This document shows positions 43,959-52,702 of a stretch of DNA of 64,000 nt, in pieces. The DNA comes from Pseudoalteromonas aliena SW19 (GTDB lineage Bacteria; Pseudomonadota; Gammaproteobacteria; Enterobacterales; Alteromonadaceae): positions 620,001 to 684,000 of the forward strand of contig NZ_AQGU01000029.1 in the NCBI RefSeq assembly GCF_014905615.1. Reading direction: 5' to 3'. The first letter of the stretch is position 1. Each line of letters starts with the position of its first letter. The notes under the pieces were generated by a model. The model saw only the letters and a program-made list of their open reading frames with translations. It ran no database searches and was not told the DNA's origin. The position numbers were made by a program, and so were the translations under genes.

Positions 43959-44462
43959 ATGAAATATTTTTTAATGTTGTGCGCTTGCTTGATTGCAAAT
44001 AATACTTTGGCTCTACCGACCTATTTTATTGGTGAAGCTATGCATATTAATAAATCCGATATGCAAGCAATAACACAATTTTATAGACGAGATAATGGGG
44101 TCGATAAATACGCAGAAGTAGCTTATGAAGTGGAATTTCCGATATATGGAACATTCGGGTTAAATGAAATAGACATTGAGCTTACTGGGGGTATAAATTC
44201 GGCGTGGTATTCGTCAAACTTTGCAATGAAGGTTATTGTATATTGCAATGATATAGCGTTAGCGAGTGACCTTTCGTATGGCGTACGATACGAACGCGCC
44301 AGCTACATAGTTAAGCCTCAAATTCGCAGCGAACGCCAAGCCATACCGCAAGGGTGTGATACTGTTAAAATAAGAATGGAGAAGCAAGGGAACTTGTCTC
44401 GTATGTACTTTACTAACATCGAAAAAATTGACGTCAGATTATATATCACAAACAAGTTTTAA
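43959..44462 (+). CDS. Small exported protein L, beta-rich paralogue family (167 aa)
   Basis: Signal peptide MKYFLMLCACLIANNTLA. The family core is INKSDMQAITQFY, YEVEFPIYGTFGLNEIDIEL, and SAWYSSNFAMKVIVYCND, with a closing KQGNLSRMYFTNIEKIDVRL that matches LSRQFYTRI of I and K. Cys pair: VYCNDI and QGCDTVKI. It is separated from gene K by a terminator and a repeat remnant, so it probably has its own promoter. AAGGA precedes the ATG. It is the last member of the exported-protein locus. Confidence 0.75.
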   Translation: MKYFLMLCACLIANNTLALPTYFIGEAMHINKSDMQAITQFYRRDNGVDKYAEVAYEVEFPIYGTFGLNEIDIELTGGINSAWYSSNFAMKVIVYCNDIALASDLSYGVRYERASYIVKPQIRSERQAIPQGCDTVKIRMEKQGNLSRMYFTNIEKIDVRLYITNKF

Positions 44463-44641
44463 TAGTAACTTGGTGAATTAAACTTCAGGAATCAATAGCA
44501 GTGATAGATTTATTATCCAGAGTTCAGGTTAGTTAAGCCTTTTTACTAAAGCTATTGTTTATACAGGCATAGGCTTAGTTATGTTATGGGTAAGCTGCTA
44601 AGATACGCGCTCTAATGATGTAGAAAGAGTATAGAAGTAAC

Positions 44642-45287
44642 ATGTCAAAGTTTTTCTTTATGGGTAAGCTCGACATAATGGGCAAAAACAACAGTAATGG
44701 GTTTGCGCCTAAACGTACAGCAAAGCCAGGCACAGAGTTATACCCGCTCACGTTAATTGTAAACTCAGTTGAGCGACAATCAGAAATAGAAGTCATATTA
44801 GAAGAGCATTCGCTGTTTGCTTCAATTGAAGTCAAAGCAGAAGTACCAGAAGATATTCGGGAACTTGACTTTGCGCTTAGTAAGTCAACACCACAAGTAT
44901 TTGATAAAGTATTAGGGTCTGTTGACCTTTCAGGATTAAAATTTGTTCAATCTAGGGGCGATTTAATCGCGGCGTGAGGTTTGTAACCTAGTAGGCTCGG
45001 TAACTGCTCCTGCGTTACTCTAATGGCTTACATCCCTGTAAGAATAAGTAAAAACCGAGCAACAAAGAGTAAATTGCCCCTAGGCAGAACCCAAGGGCAG
45101 CGCATGTTTGGCATTTATGCTGCGTTATCGCCTATTTATGGGGAATAACCACACACCATAGGCTCTGCCTTGCCTAAATACCTAACAGTCTGCTGCAAAT
45201 TTAACCTCGAAAGATAAACAGCCCCTAGAACGTAACGCACCATGTTTATGCGGTAGTGAAAAAAAGTATAAAAAGTATTGTGCTTAG
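44642..45287 (+). pseudogene. SEC-C metal-motif protein (PBPRA1643-like) split by a miniature element
   Basis: The start MSKFFFMGKLDIMG and the following KPGTELYPLTLIVNSVERQ match the family annotated as PBPRA1643-type SWIM/SEC-C proteins, which end in a zinc-binding CxCGSGKKYKKCC tail. Here the frame runs into the inserted element at 44915 and stops at 44977 with a foreign tail. The missing tail is found beyond the element: from 45228 the sequence reads ERNAPCLCGSEKKYKKYCA and a stop at 45285-45287. Removing 44915-45227 joins ...FDKVL to ERNAPC in frame, giving a 110-residue protein. The truncated product would lack the metal motif. Confidence 0.9.
44915..45225 (+). mobile_element. Miniature element, 311 bp, TA target duplication (family 1, copy 2)
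   Basis: Starts GGGTCTGTTGACCTTTCAGG; the complement of its right end starts GGGGCTGTTTATCTTTCGAG, so the terminal repeats are imperfect. TA flanks both sides (44913-44914 and 45226-45227), and the interrupted gene shows that exactly one TA belongs to the target. The body matches copy 1 (13893-14204) in inverse orientation. It has no coding capacity for a transposase and must move in trans. A TA duplication is typical of Tc1/mariner-IS630-type transposition. Confidence 0.9.
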
Positions 45288-45332
45288 TTTAATACGATTT
45301 TTATAAATAGCCTTTCTTATTTTTATAGTATT

Positions 45333-45367
45333 AAAAATGCCACTGAGTTTTAATCAGTGGCATTTTT
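45333..45367. terminator. Strong bidirectional terminator
   Basis: AAAAATGCCACTGA / TCAGTGGCATTTTT forms a perfect 14-bp stem with a 7-nt loop and T-runs on both strands. It stands between the split SEC-C gene (rightward) and the end of the leftward RND operon, so it can serve both. Confidence 0.9.
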
Positions 45368-45392
45368 TATGCTCGCTTAGTTATAAACTCAA

Positions 45393-48300
45393 CTACTTTC
45401 GTGGTTCGTAATCTATTCCAAAGATAACGGTATAAAGTACTGGAACCACAATTAAAGTAAGAATGGTGGCAAAGCCTAAACCAAACATAATGGTCACTGC
45501 CATTGATTGGAAAAACACATCAAACAGCAGAGGTATCATCCCCAAAATTGTTGTGATTGCAGCCATTGCTACCGGCCTTACACGGCTCACGCCTGAGTCA
45601 AATACAGCCTCATAGGGTGATTTACCTTCTCGCAGCTCCAAGTTTATTTGATCGACCAACACAATGCCGTTTTTAATTAACATACCACTTAAACTTAATA
45701 AGCCAAGTAACCCCATAAAGCTAAACGCTGTATTCATAATGAGTAAGCCCGCGCTGACACCAATAATAGCTAATGGCACCGTTGCCCATATAACCAAAGG
45801 TTGCTTAACTGAATTAAACAGCAAAACAGTCACTGCAAACATCGCTAAGTAACCAAGTGGTAATGAGCCAAAAATTGCTTTTTGAGCTTTACTCGATGAT
45901 TCAAACTCGCCGCCCCATTCCAACTCATAACCGCGTGGTAATACCATGTTTTCTATAGGGCCGCGAATACGAGCAAATAGCTTAGCGGGTGTTTCGTCGC
46001 CTAATACATTATTATCTGCCATTACGGTAATGGTTCGTTTACGATCACGGCGCATTATTAGGCTATCTTCCCACTGCACAATAAACTCATCAACAACTTG
46101 AGTTACAGGCACGAATACACTTAGAACAGGGCTATATATTTGTAAATCATGCACGCTTTCTACGTTTAAACGCTCGTTAGCTGGTGAGCGTGCAATAATA
46201 GGCAACAGCTGCGTACCATCACGGTATACACCTACTTGCTTACCCGAAAGACTGGTAAGTAAAACGTTATCAAGATCTGATTTGCTGATCCCTAAGCGAC
46301 GTGCTTTTTGTTCATTAAATTGTGGGCGAATCATTTTGGTACGTGCACGCCAGTCATTACGAATATTATAGGCACCATCATCGTTACCAATCAGCTCTTG
46401 CGCTTTTGCAGCGAGCTGTCTTAAAACAACGGGATCAGGACCAGAGAAACGCGCCTCTATTTTAGCATCAGTAGATGGGCCTATTTCCATAGGTTTAATT
46501 TTTAGCTGAGCAGAGAGCGCATGATTTACTGAATAATCTCGTACTTTTTGCATTACTGTTGCAACGGCTTCTCTATCTTTTACGCGAATAATCAATTGCC
46601 CGTATGCGGGGTATGACTTTTCGGGTGCGTAGGTAAGCATAAATCGCGGCGCGCCTTGACCTGTTGTACTTGTAATTTCTTTTACTAATTCATTACTTTG
46701 TAAATATGCTTCAAGTTGCTTAATACCTTCTAAGGTCGAGCGAATGTCAGAACCTTGATCTTGCCAGTAATCAACATAAAACATAGGGGTGTTAGAAGCA
46801 GGGAAAAACGATTGTTTAACAGATCCAAAACCAACCACAGCAGAACACAATAAAATAACCATTAAAACAAGTGTGGTTTTTCTAAAGTGCATTGCACCAT
46901 CTAAAATAGCTTTATAGCCATTAAAAATAAACCCTTTGTACGGATCGTCTTCTTCTTGGCCTTCCTCATTTTTAAACTCAGTTTCTTTAAACATTAAGTT
47001 GGCAAAAAATGGAGTGAGTGTAATGGCTGTTATCCAGCTCAATAAGAGTGAAATAAATAACACCCAAAATAAACTACCTGCAAATTCACCACTGGCATCA
47101 GAGCTTAAACCTATGGGGGCAAAGGCCGTAACTGCAATAACGGTTGCTCCCAGTAATGGCCACTTTGTTTGTTCGACTATATTAACGGCAGCCTTTAGTT
47201 TAGTTTGCCCGCGCTTAAGGTTTATTAAAATACCTTCGGTTACCACTATCGCATTATCAACCAACATCCCAAGGGCAATAATGAGTGCGCCCAGCGATAT
47301 ACGTTGCAAGTCGATAGCAAACAATTTCATAAAGATGAAGGTACCCAATACAGTAAGCAGTAAAATACCACCAATCAAAATACCGCTTTTTAAGCCCATA
47401 AATAACAGTAATACAACAATAACAATCGCAATTGCTTCTAATAGGCTAACAATAAACCCATCAACCGATTTTTCCACTTCTTTTGGCTGGTTATATACTG
47501 AGCTTATGTCAATTCCATGAGGACGTTGGTACTCAAGCGATGCTAAATGTTTATCTATATTTTTACCAATATCAACGACATTAACGCCAGATGTAAACGA
47601 CACGCCAATTAAAAGTGCTTGGTTGTCGTTAAAGCGAATAACATTGTTTGGTACTTCAGCGTATTCTCTATAAACCTTGGCCACATCACCTAAATAGATA
47701 AGTTCGCTTGCACCTGGTTTTGAAATAAGAAGGGTTTCGAGTTCTTTTACATCCTTAAATTCACCAGTGGGGTGTAAGCGGATGGATTCATCGCCGACGC
47801 GAATTTTTCCTGCATTTGATACCGTATTTTGCGACTGCAGTAATTGAAAAATATGACTAGGCGCAATCCCTAGTTGAGCTAGCTTTCGGGTAGATATTTC
47901 TACGAGCACTTGGGCTTGTTGCTCGCCAGCTATTGTTATTTTACTCACCCCTTTAACAAGGACGAGTTCGCGTTTTAAGTAATCTACGTAATCTTTAAGT
48001 TCATCATACGAATAACCATCACCCGTTACCGAGTACATAACACCGTAAACATCGGCAAAATCGTCCAAAATAGTACTAGGGTAAACACCACTTGGCAGAG
48101 AAGGCGAAAGATCGTTAATTTTACGTCGCATTTCGTCCCAAATTTGGCGAAGTTGCTCTTTACGGTACGTACTTTTCATTTCTACCGAAATTTGCGACTT
48201 ACCATTTGAAGAGATAGACGTAACGTAGTCAACATAGGGTAACTGTTGAATTGCATTTTCGATAGGAAAGGTGACTTCTTCTTCAACCTGTTGCGGCGAA

Positions 48301-48461
48301 GCACCCGGGTACATGGTAATCACCATAGCCTTTTTAAGTGTGAATTCTGGGTCTTCTAATTGCCCTAAATCAAAATACGAGACACTACCGCCAATTAATA
48401 GCAGTAAGGTAAACATCCAGCTGATGACTTTTTTCTCTATGGAGAGTTGTGCAAAGCTCAT
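45393..48461 (-). CDS. RND efflux pump, inner-membrane permease
   Basis: A proton-driven RND transporter (1,022 residues from this start) of the AcrB/HAE-like group. Features are the first membrane helix near residue 20, two large periplasmic loops, and the central helix ALGMLVDNAIVV with the Asp of the proton relay; the second half repeats the pattern (LLSLSGMLIKNGIVLVDQIN, then RVRPVAMAAITTILGMIPLL). The ATG at 48461 (MSFAQLSIEKK) lies 2 bp after the adaptor's stop; an in-frame ATG at 48488 would overlap it. The substrate is unknown. No outer-membrane channel gene is adjacent, so TolC is probably supplied from elsewhere. Confidence 0.93.
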   Translation of the reverse strand: MSFAQLSIEKKVISWMFTLLLLIGGSVSYFDLGQLEDPEFTLKKAMVITMYPGASPQQVEEEVTFPIENAIQQLPYVDYVTSISSNGKSQISVEMKSTYRKEQLRQIWDEMRRKINDLSPSLPSGVYPSTILDDFADVYGVMYSVTGDGYSYDELKDYVDYLKRELVLVKGVSKITIAGEQQAQVLVEISTRKLAQLGIAPSHIFQLLQSQNTVSNAGKIRVGDESIRLHPTGEFKDVKELETLLISKPGASELIYLGDVAKVYREYAEVPNNVIRFNDNQALLIGVSFTSGVNVVDIGKNIDKHLASLEYQRPHGIDISSVYNQPKEVEKSVDGFIVSLLEAIAIVIVVLLLFMGLKSGILIGGILLLTVLGTFIFMKLFAIDLQRISLGALIIALGMLVDNAIVVTEGILINLKRGQTKLKAAVNIVEQTKWPLLGATVIAVTAFAPIGLSSDASGEFAGSLFWVLFISLLLSWITAITLTPFFANLMFKETEFKNEEGQEEDDPYKGFIFNGYKAILDGAMHFRKTTLVLMVILLCSAVVGFGSVKQSFFPASNTPMFYVDYWQDQGSDIRSTLEGIKQLEAYLQSNELVKEITSTTGQGAPRFMLTYAPEKSYPAYGQLIIRVKDREAVATVMQKVRDYSVNHALSAQLKIKPMEIGPSTDAKIEARFSGPDPVVLRQLAAKAQELIGNDDGAYNIRNDWRARTKMIRPQFNEQKARRLGISKSDLDNVLLTSLSGKQVGVYRDGTQLLPIIARSPANERLNVESVHDLQIYSPVLSVFVPVTQVVDEFIVQWEDSLIMRRDRKRTITVMADNNVLGDETPAKLFARIRGPIENMVLPRGYELEWGGEFESSSKAQKAIFGSLPLGYLAMFAVTVLLFNSVKQPLVIWATVPLAIIGVSAGLLIMNTAFSFMGLLGLLSLSGMLIKNGIVLVDQINLELREGKSPYEAVFDSGVSRVRPVAMAAITTILGMIPLLFDVFFQSMAVTIMFGLGFATILTLIVVPVLYTVIFGIDYEPRK

Positions 48462-48463
48462 AT

Positions 48464-49546
48464 TTATAAGCCTCGCTCTTTGTTCCATGCGCGTACTTTC
48501 ATACCTTCTTTTAACGAATGCACACCCGCTGAAACAACAATTTGACCTTCCTCAATACCGCTGAGTACTTCAATACCATCGCGGTGAAGTTGGCCAATTT
48601 TAACCGCTTGTTTGTGTACTTCACCAGTTGCTGAGTCAAAAAGCCATACATAGGCATTGTCTTTTGTGGATTCTTGCGGTTCAGAAAAAACTGATTCGAT
48701 AGGTAAAATAGTGTAAGCCACCTGCGAGCGCGTTACTTTACTTAAATCTATTAAAACGCGACCAGTCATACCCGCGAGTAAGTTAAAATCTTTAGGCACT
48801 GGCAGTGAAAAGACAACTTTATAGGTAAGCGTTGCAGGGTTTGCCTGAGTATCCCATTCTTTAATTGTCAGTGTGTACTCTTTATCGTCGTAGCCATCAA
48901 ATTTAACGGTAGGCTGATAGTTAGTTCCTTTTTTGAAACGTGCGACTATTTTCTCAGGAACCTGAATTTCTACATCCATTAAGTCACGTGTTTCTAAGCG
49001 CAATATATTTTGTTTTGCTTGAATGTTCTCAAAGTTTTTCACAAACACTTTAGCAACTGTGCCGCTAAATGGCGCTCTAAGCTCACTATATTCGAGATTT
49101 GTTTGTGCAATTTTAAATGCTGATTCAGCAATTTGCATATTAGCAGTGGCTTGATCTAATTCTGATTGGCTCGTTATTTTTTTCTCAAATAATTGCTCAA
49201 TTCGACCAAGTTGTGATTTTGCCAGCTCAAACCGTGCTTTACGTTCGTCGTACTGCAGTTGAAAATCTTCTGGGTCAAGTTTTGCTAATAAATCCTCTTT
49301 TTCAACATGCTCGCCGGCAAGTACCGGAAATTTAACAAGTTCACCATTTACCCTAAACGCAAGATATGAGCCCTGATTAGCAACTACTTCAGCGGGAAAA
49401 CTGCGAATATTTATTTGTGAATCATGGCCTATGTTGAACAATTTAACAGGACGAATCGGGTCTTCTTTAACTTGCTTTTCTGGTTCAGAGCAAGCTATTA
49501 AGCTAAGTAATATAGTTGTTAAAAAACATAGACGAAAGAGTTTCAT
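48464..49546 (-). CDS. RND efflux pump, periplasmic adaptor (membrane fusion lipoprotein)
   Basis: A 360-residue membrane fusion protein. The signal ends in a lipobox (LLSLIAC, Cys about 19). The barrel/lipoyl parts VVANQGSYLAFRVNGELVKF and AGEHVEKEDLLAKLDPEDF flank a short helical hairpin (ELAKSQLGRIEQLFEKKITS), followed by YSELRAPFSGTVAKVFVKN and a C-terminal domain with GIEEGQIVVSAGVHSLKEGM. It links the RND permease to an outer-membrane channel. It is first in a two-gene operon divergent from the LysR gene. Confidence 0.92.
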   Translation of the reverse strand: MKLFRLCFLTTILLSLIACSEPEKQVKEDPIRPVKLFNIGHDSQINIRSFPAEVVANQGSYLAFRVNGELVKFPVLAGEHVEKEDLLAKLDPEDFQLQYDERKARFELAKSQLGRIEQLFEKKITSQSELDQATANMQIAESAFKIAQTNLEYSELRAPFSGTVAKVFVKNFENIQAKQNILRLETRDLMDVEIQVPEKIVARFKKGTNYQPTVKFDGYDDKEYTLTIKEWDTQANPATLTYKVVFSLPVPKDFNLLAGMTGRVLIDLSKVTRSQVAYTILPIESVFSEPQESTKDNAYVWLFDSATGEVHKQAVKIGQLHRDGIEVLSGIEEGQIVVSAGVHSLKEGMKVRAWNKERGL

Positions 49547-49668
49547 GTTTTCTCCGTTGCAATGATGGCAAAATAATTAAGTGCAGCATACGCTGCAAAC
49601 ATATAAAATAAAAATCATTAAATCTTAGAAACTCAATAAGTTTTATTTATGATGTTGCAGAGTGGTAT

Positions 49669-50571
49669 ATGAAGCTGAATCAATTAATAATTTTAGATGC
49701 CATAGTGCAAAGCGCAAGTTTAAGTGGTGCGGCATTAAAACTACATAAAACACAGCCAGCGCTTACTTTAGCGATTAAAAATTTAGAAGCAAAAATTGGC
49801 TTTGAATTACTAGATAGAAGCAAATACAGATTACAGCTTACTGAAAAAGGGCGTGTTTTTCACCGTGAAGCACAACAGCTTCTTCATGCAAATGATGAAT
49901 TAGCGCAACTCGCTAAAGAATTAGCATTAGGAAACGAACCCCAGTTTAGAATTTGTTATGAGCAGCTTTGTCATATGCAAAGTTACAATGAGATCATAAG
50001 CAATACTTTTAGATTATTCACAAGCACAGAATTTAGCTTAACAAGTGGTAAACGCTTTATTTCATTAGAGCATGTCAATAGTGGTCAAGCCGAACTAGGG
50101 ATTGGCCCTTGGTTTGATTTATTTCATGCGACAGGTGATTTAGAAAGCTTACCGATAGGCAAGCTCGACATAGGTATTGTAAGTGCCAAAGGGGTCATCC
50201 CTTCAGCACTTAGTTATAGCGAGCTGCAAACATATCCGTGTTTAGCTATGTTTGAAAGTGATTTAAGTATAGACAGTGAAAGATTATCCTACTCAAAGGG
50301 CGCTGCTATGATGAAAATTGATGACGTATCAAGCTTAAAGTCATTTTTACTCTCAGGAGCTGGTTGGGCAATGATGAGCCTAGAGCATTGCGCGCCTGAA
50401 ATAGAAGCGGGATTACTGCAAGAAATAAAAATAACCGACAGAGAGCATCAATTTAGTGCGCAAATTAGAGCCTTTAGACAGCATGCTATTCATCACGGCC
50501 CTGTAGCACGCACTATTTGGGAGCAATTTAAGAAATTAAGTAAGGAGTATTCTAGCAACAATGGCTATTGA
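49669..50571 (+). CDS. LysR-family transcriptional regulator
   Basis: A 300-residue regulator with the N-terminal LysR helix-turn-helix (LDAIVQSASLSGAALKLHKT, QPALTLAIKNLEAKIGFELL) and a periplasmic-binding-protein-like effector domain. It is divergent from the RND adaptor gene with a 122-bp gap, so it likely controls the pump. Its stop lies 11 bp inside the next gene (alkyltransferase-like), which implies a shared transcript. Confidence 0.9.
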   Translation: MKLNQLIILDAIVQSASLSGAALKLHKTQPALTLAIKNLEAKIGFELLDRSKYRLQLTEKGRVFHREAQQLLHANDELAQLAKELALGNEPQFRICYEQLCHMQSYNEIISNTFRLFTSTEFSLTSGKRFISLEHVNSGQAELGIGPWFDLFHATGDLESLPIGKLDIGIVSAKGVIPSALSYSELQTYPCLAMFESDLSIDSERLSYSKGAAMMKIDDVSSLKSFLLSGAGWAMMSLEHCAPEIEAGLLQEIKITDREHQFSAQIRAFRQHAIHHGPVARTIWEQFKKLSKEYSSNNGY

Positions 50572-50866
50572 TAAAGAAACACTTATTTATACTGTTATCG
50601 CAGGTATACCAATGGGGAAAGTAGCAAGCTATGGACAAATAGCAAGCCTTGCGGGATACCCTCAAAATTCACGGTTAGTGGGGCGCTTATTAAAAATGAT
50701 GCCAAGCGACTCTATTATCCCTTGGCATCGCGTAGTTAATAGCCAAGGCAAAATAGCGTTCCCAGCGGGCAGCGAAAAATACCAAGAGCAGCGCGAGAAA
50801 CTATTATCAGAGGGCGTATTGTTTAAAAACGACAAAGTGAATATGCGTGAGTGCCGGTGGGAGTGA
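50561..50866 (+). CDS. Alkyltransferase-like protein (ATL, MGMT family)
   Basis: A 101-residue protein of the O6-alkylguanine-DNA alkyltransferase fold. The active-site motif reads IPWHRVVNSQGKIA, with Trp in place of the acceptor Cys of PCHR, which defines ATL proteins. These bind alkylated guanine and flag it for nucleotide excision repair rather than removing the alkyl group. The DNA-binding segment GKVASYGQIASLAGYPQNSR with the Arg finger is intact. It overlaps the LysR gene by 11 bp. Confidence 0.92.
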   Translation: MAIDKETLIYTVIAGIPMGKVASYGQIASLAGYPQNSRLVGRLLKMMPSDSIIPWHRVVNSQGKIAFPAGSEKYQEQREKLLSEGVLFKNDKVNMRECRWE

Positions 50867-50913
50867 TGTGATTATTATCGTCGGATAAGTTGCAGAAGCG
50901 GCCTTTCCGGTTT

Positions 50914-50942
50914 AACTCATTTCTGCCCCAAAACGAGTTAAC
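50914..50942. repeat. AACTCAT...ACGAGTT inverted repeat, left copy
   Basis: AACTCATTTCTGCCCCAAAA followed by CGAGTTAAC contains complementary arms AACTC / GAGTT around a 17-nt centre. A similar block, in the same orientation, occurs at 53339-53369 on the other side of the coiled-coil gene and its IS. The role is unknown. Confidence 0.45.
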
Positions 50943-51126
50943 GTAAATACTCTATAGGTCAGCTTTGAGCGAATAGCGGCCGTTGATAAAATCTCATCAA
51001 TGTGCAAAATGCACGACCTGACCCCGTTAGATCCCATTTTGCAAGAGGTGATGTGGACACATTTACTAGCATCAATAAAGGTGTAAAATGCAGACTTATT
51101 AATAAGTTGCAGTTAAGGAATTTTCA

Positions 51127-51867
51127 ATGAATGAGCTATTTACTGGTGTGTTAGTTTTCTTAGTGACAGTGATTGTTACTTCTTTATGGAACTTTTATAT
51201 AAAAGGTTATCTAGTTAAAAAAGGGGAGTTTGAGCAAATTGTTGAGGATCAGGGGAAAATATTAGATCACTTAGAAGCCAGTACGTTAGTTGCTGAAACT
51301 GTAAAAGATAATATTAATCGGCAATTTTTATCCAATGAAAAGTTGTGGGATGTAAAAAAAGATGCATATGACAACATATGGAAAAACGTTTTAGAGCTTG
51401 AAGATTTAGTATTAGAGCGGCTTAAGGTAACTGAAATGTACTTTGAGGCTTTTTGTAACCATGGTGGTTGGACTGGTCCGTCTGATTATATGCCAGATGA
51501 GGAAGTTGAAAAGTTTTATAAATTTGCAGAGGAAGATATTGAAAGACAACAGGCCGAATTTAAGAAGTACAAAAGTGAAAAATACTTGATGGAGCAAAAA
51601 AAGGCGGAGCTACAATTTAAGGAAAAAATTGAACGCTTGGTCACCAACCTAAAATATAGCTCAATTTATATGAGCCAAGATATTATTAAAATAATTAACT
51701 TTTTAGATAGTGCTCATAAAGAGCAGTTTAAAGATAAAAGTTTCACTTATGAGAACTCAGAAGAGGGAGTTCTTGATGAGCGTGAGTGGTTCGAACATGT
51801 AATTTATGAATATGAAGGTTTCATCTGTAGTGGTCAACTAATTTTGGCCACAGTTTTAGAATCTTGA
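51127..51867 (+). pseudogene. Coiled-coil membrane-anchored protein, 3' end interrupted by an IS
   Basis: Not recognised. One N-terminal membrane segment (LFTGVLVFLVTVIVTSLWNF) is followed by a charged, helical, probably coiled-coil cytosolic region (KFAEEDIERQQAEFKKYKSE, and LMEQKKAELQFKEKIERLV). The native frame ends at EYEGFI (base 51825), where the IS begins; the last 14 residues read to 51867 come from the IS end. A matching 17-codon tail with the same charged character continues at 53091 beyond the IS. Most of the protein is still encoded, so a slightly altered product may be made. Confidence 0.7.
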
Positions 51868-52694
51868 TATCTAACCTCAGATTCATTTGGCGCTAAACCA
51901 GCATTATAATGATGTGGCCTAACATTATTGTAATATCCATTTATGTAATCGCTCACGCTATATTTAGAGTCTATAAAGTTTCCATATCCAACCTTTGGCA
52001 TCCATTCTGTCTTAAAACTTCTAAAAAATCGCTCCATTGGCGCATTATCCCAACAATTTCCACGTCTACTCATACTTTGTGTCATTTTATAGCGCCATAA
52101 ACGTTGGCGATATTTTAAACTTGTATAATGGCTACCTTGGTCTGAATGGAACATGAGTCCTGTCGGTTTCCCTCTGCTTTCATATGTGAGTTCAAGCGCT
52201 TTTAGCGTTAAATTAGTATCTGGCGACAACGACATTGCCCAGCCAACCACTTTACGTGCAAATAAATCAATAACGACGGCTAAATAAGCCCAGCGATTGC
52301 CTGTCCAAATATACGTCACATCACCGCACCACACGGTATCTGGTTCAACAACATCAAACTGTCTATCAAGCAGATTTGGGATTTCAAGGTGTTCATTACC
52401 ACCGCGTTTATATGAATGTTGAGGTACTTGGCAGCTTTCAAGCTTTAATTTAACCATTAGCTTAGCTGCACGATAACGGCTCAATTCAAAATCATTGTTC
52501 GTTGCTATCGCTGCGATTGTCCGTGCACCTGCTGAACCACCACTCATCGCATGTATTGCTTTTACTTCAGCCTCTAACCTTACTTGCTCAGGTGTCGGCG
52601 TTGTATCGCGTATGGCCCAGTATTTATAGCTGCTGCGATGCACATTGAATACGCTGCATAGCACACTAATTGGATAACGCTCTCGTTGATTCAA
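51834..52694 (-). CDS. IS3-family transposase OrfB (DDE catalytic part)
   Basis: A DDE integrase-fold transposase. An N-terminal HTH_21 region is followed by the catalytic Asp in WCGDVTYIWTGNRWAYLAVV, the second Asp in LMFHSDQGSHYTS and the Glu in SRRGNCWDNAPMERFFRSFK. The 286 residues counted here begin at a TTG without a ribosome site. The frame is open further upstream (GYRSLDVRLPEQFSLIEKL), as expected if OrfB is made only as an OrfAB fusion by -1 frameshifting. Confidence 0.93.
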   Translation of the reverse strand: MNQRERYPISVLCSVFNVHRSSYKYWAIRDTTPTPEQVRLEAEVKAIHAMSGGSAGARTIAAIATNNDFELSRYRAAKLMVKLKLESCQVPQHSYKRGGNEHLEIPNLLDRQFDVVEPDTVWCGDVTYIWTGNRWAYLAVVIDLFARKVVGWAMSLSPDTNLTLKALELTYESRGKPTGLMFHSDQGSHYTSLKYRQRLWRYKMTQSMSRRGNCWDNAPMERFFRSFKTEWMPKVGYGNFIDSKYSVSDYINGYYNNVRPHHYNAGLAPNESEVRYQDSKTVAKIS

Positions 52695-52702
52695 TTTCTC
52701 AA

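Noticed and set aside
32553..44462. Chaperone-usher pilus or type VI/type II secretion cluster
   Set aside because: No usher, pilus chaperone, prepilin peptidase motif, secretion ATPase or VgrG/Hcp-like protein is present among the twelve genes.
45333..45367. Perfect 14-bp palindromic arms considered as a regulatory operator
   Set aside because: The T-runs on both strands and the position between convergent genes fit a bidirectional terminator better.
46936..47520. Rightward open frame (194 codons) opposite the RND permease
   Set aside because: It lies wholly inside a clear RND transporter gene on the other strand and gives a Ser/Asn-rich product without recognisable features.
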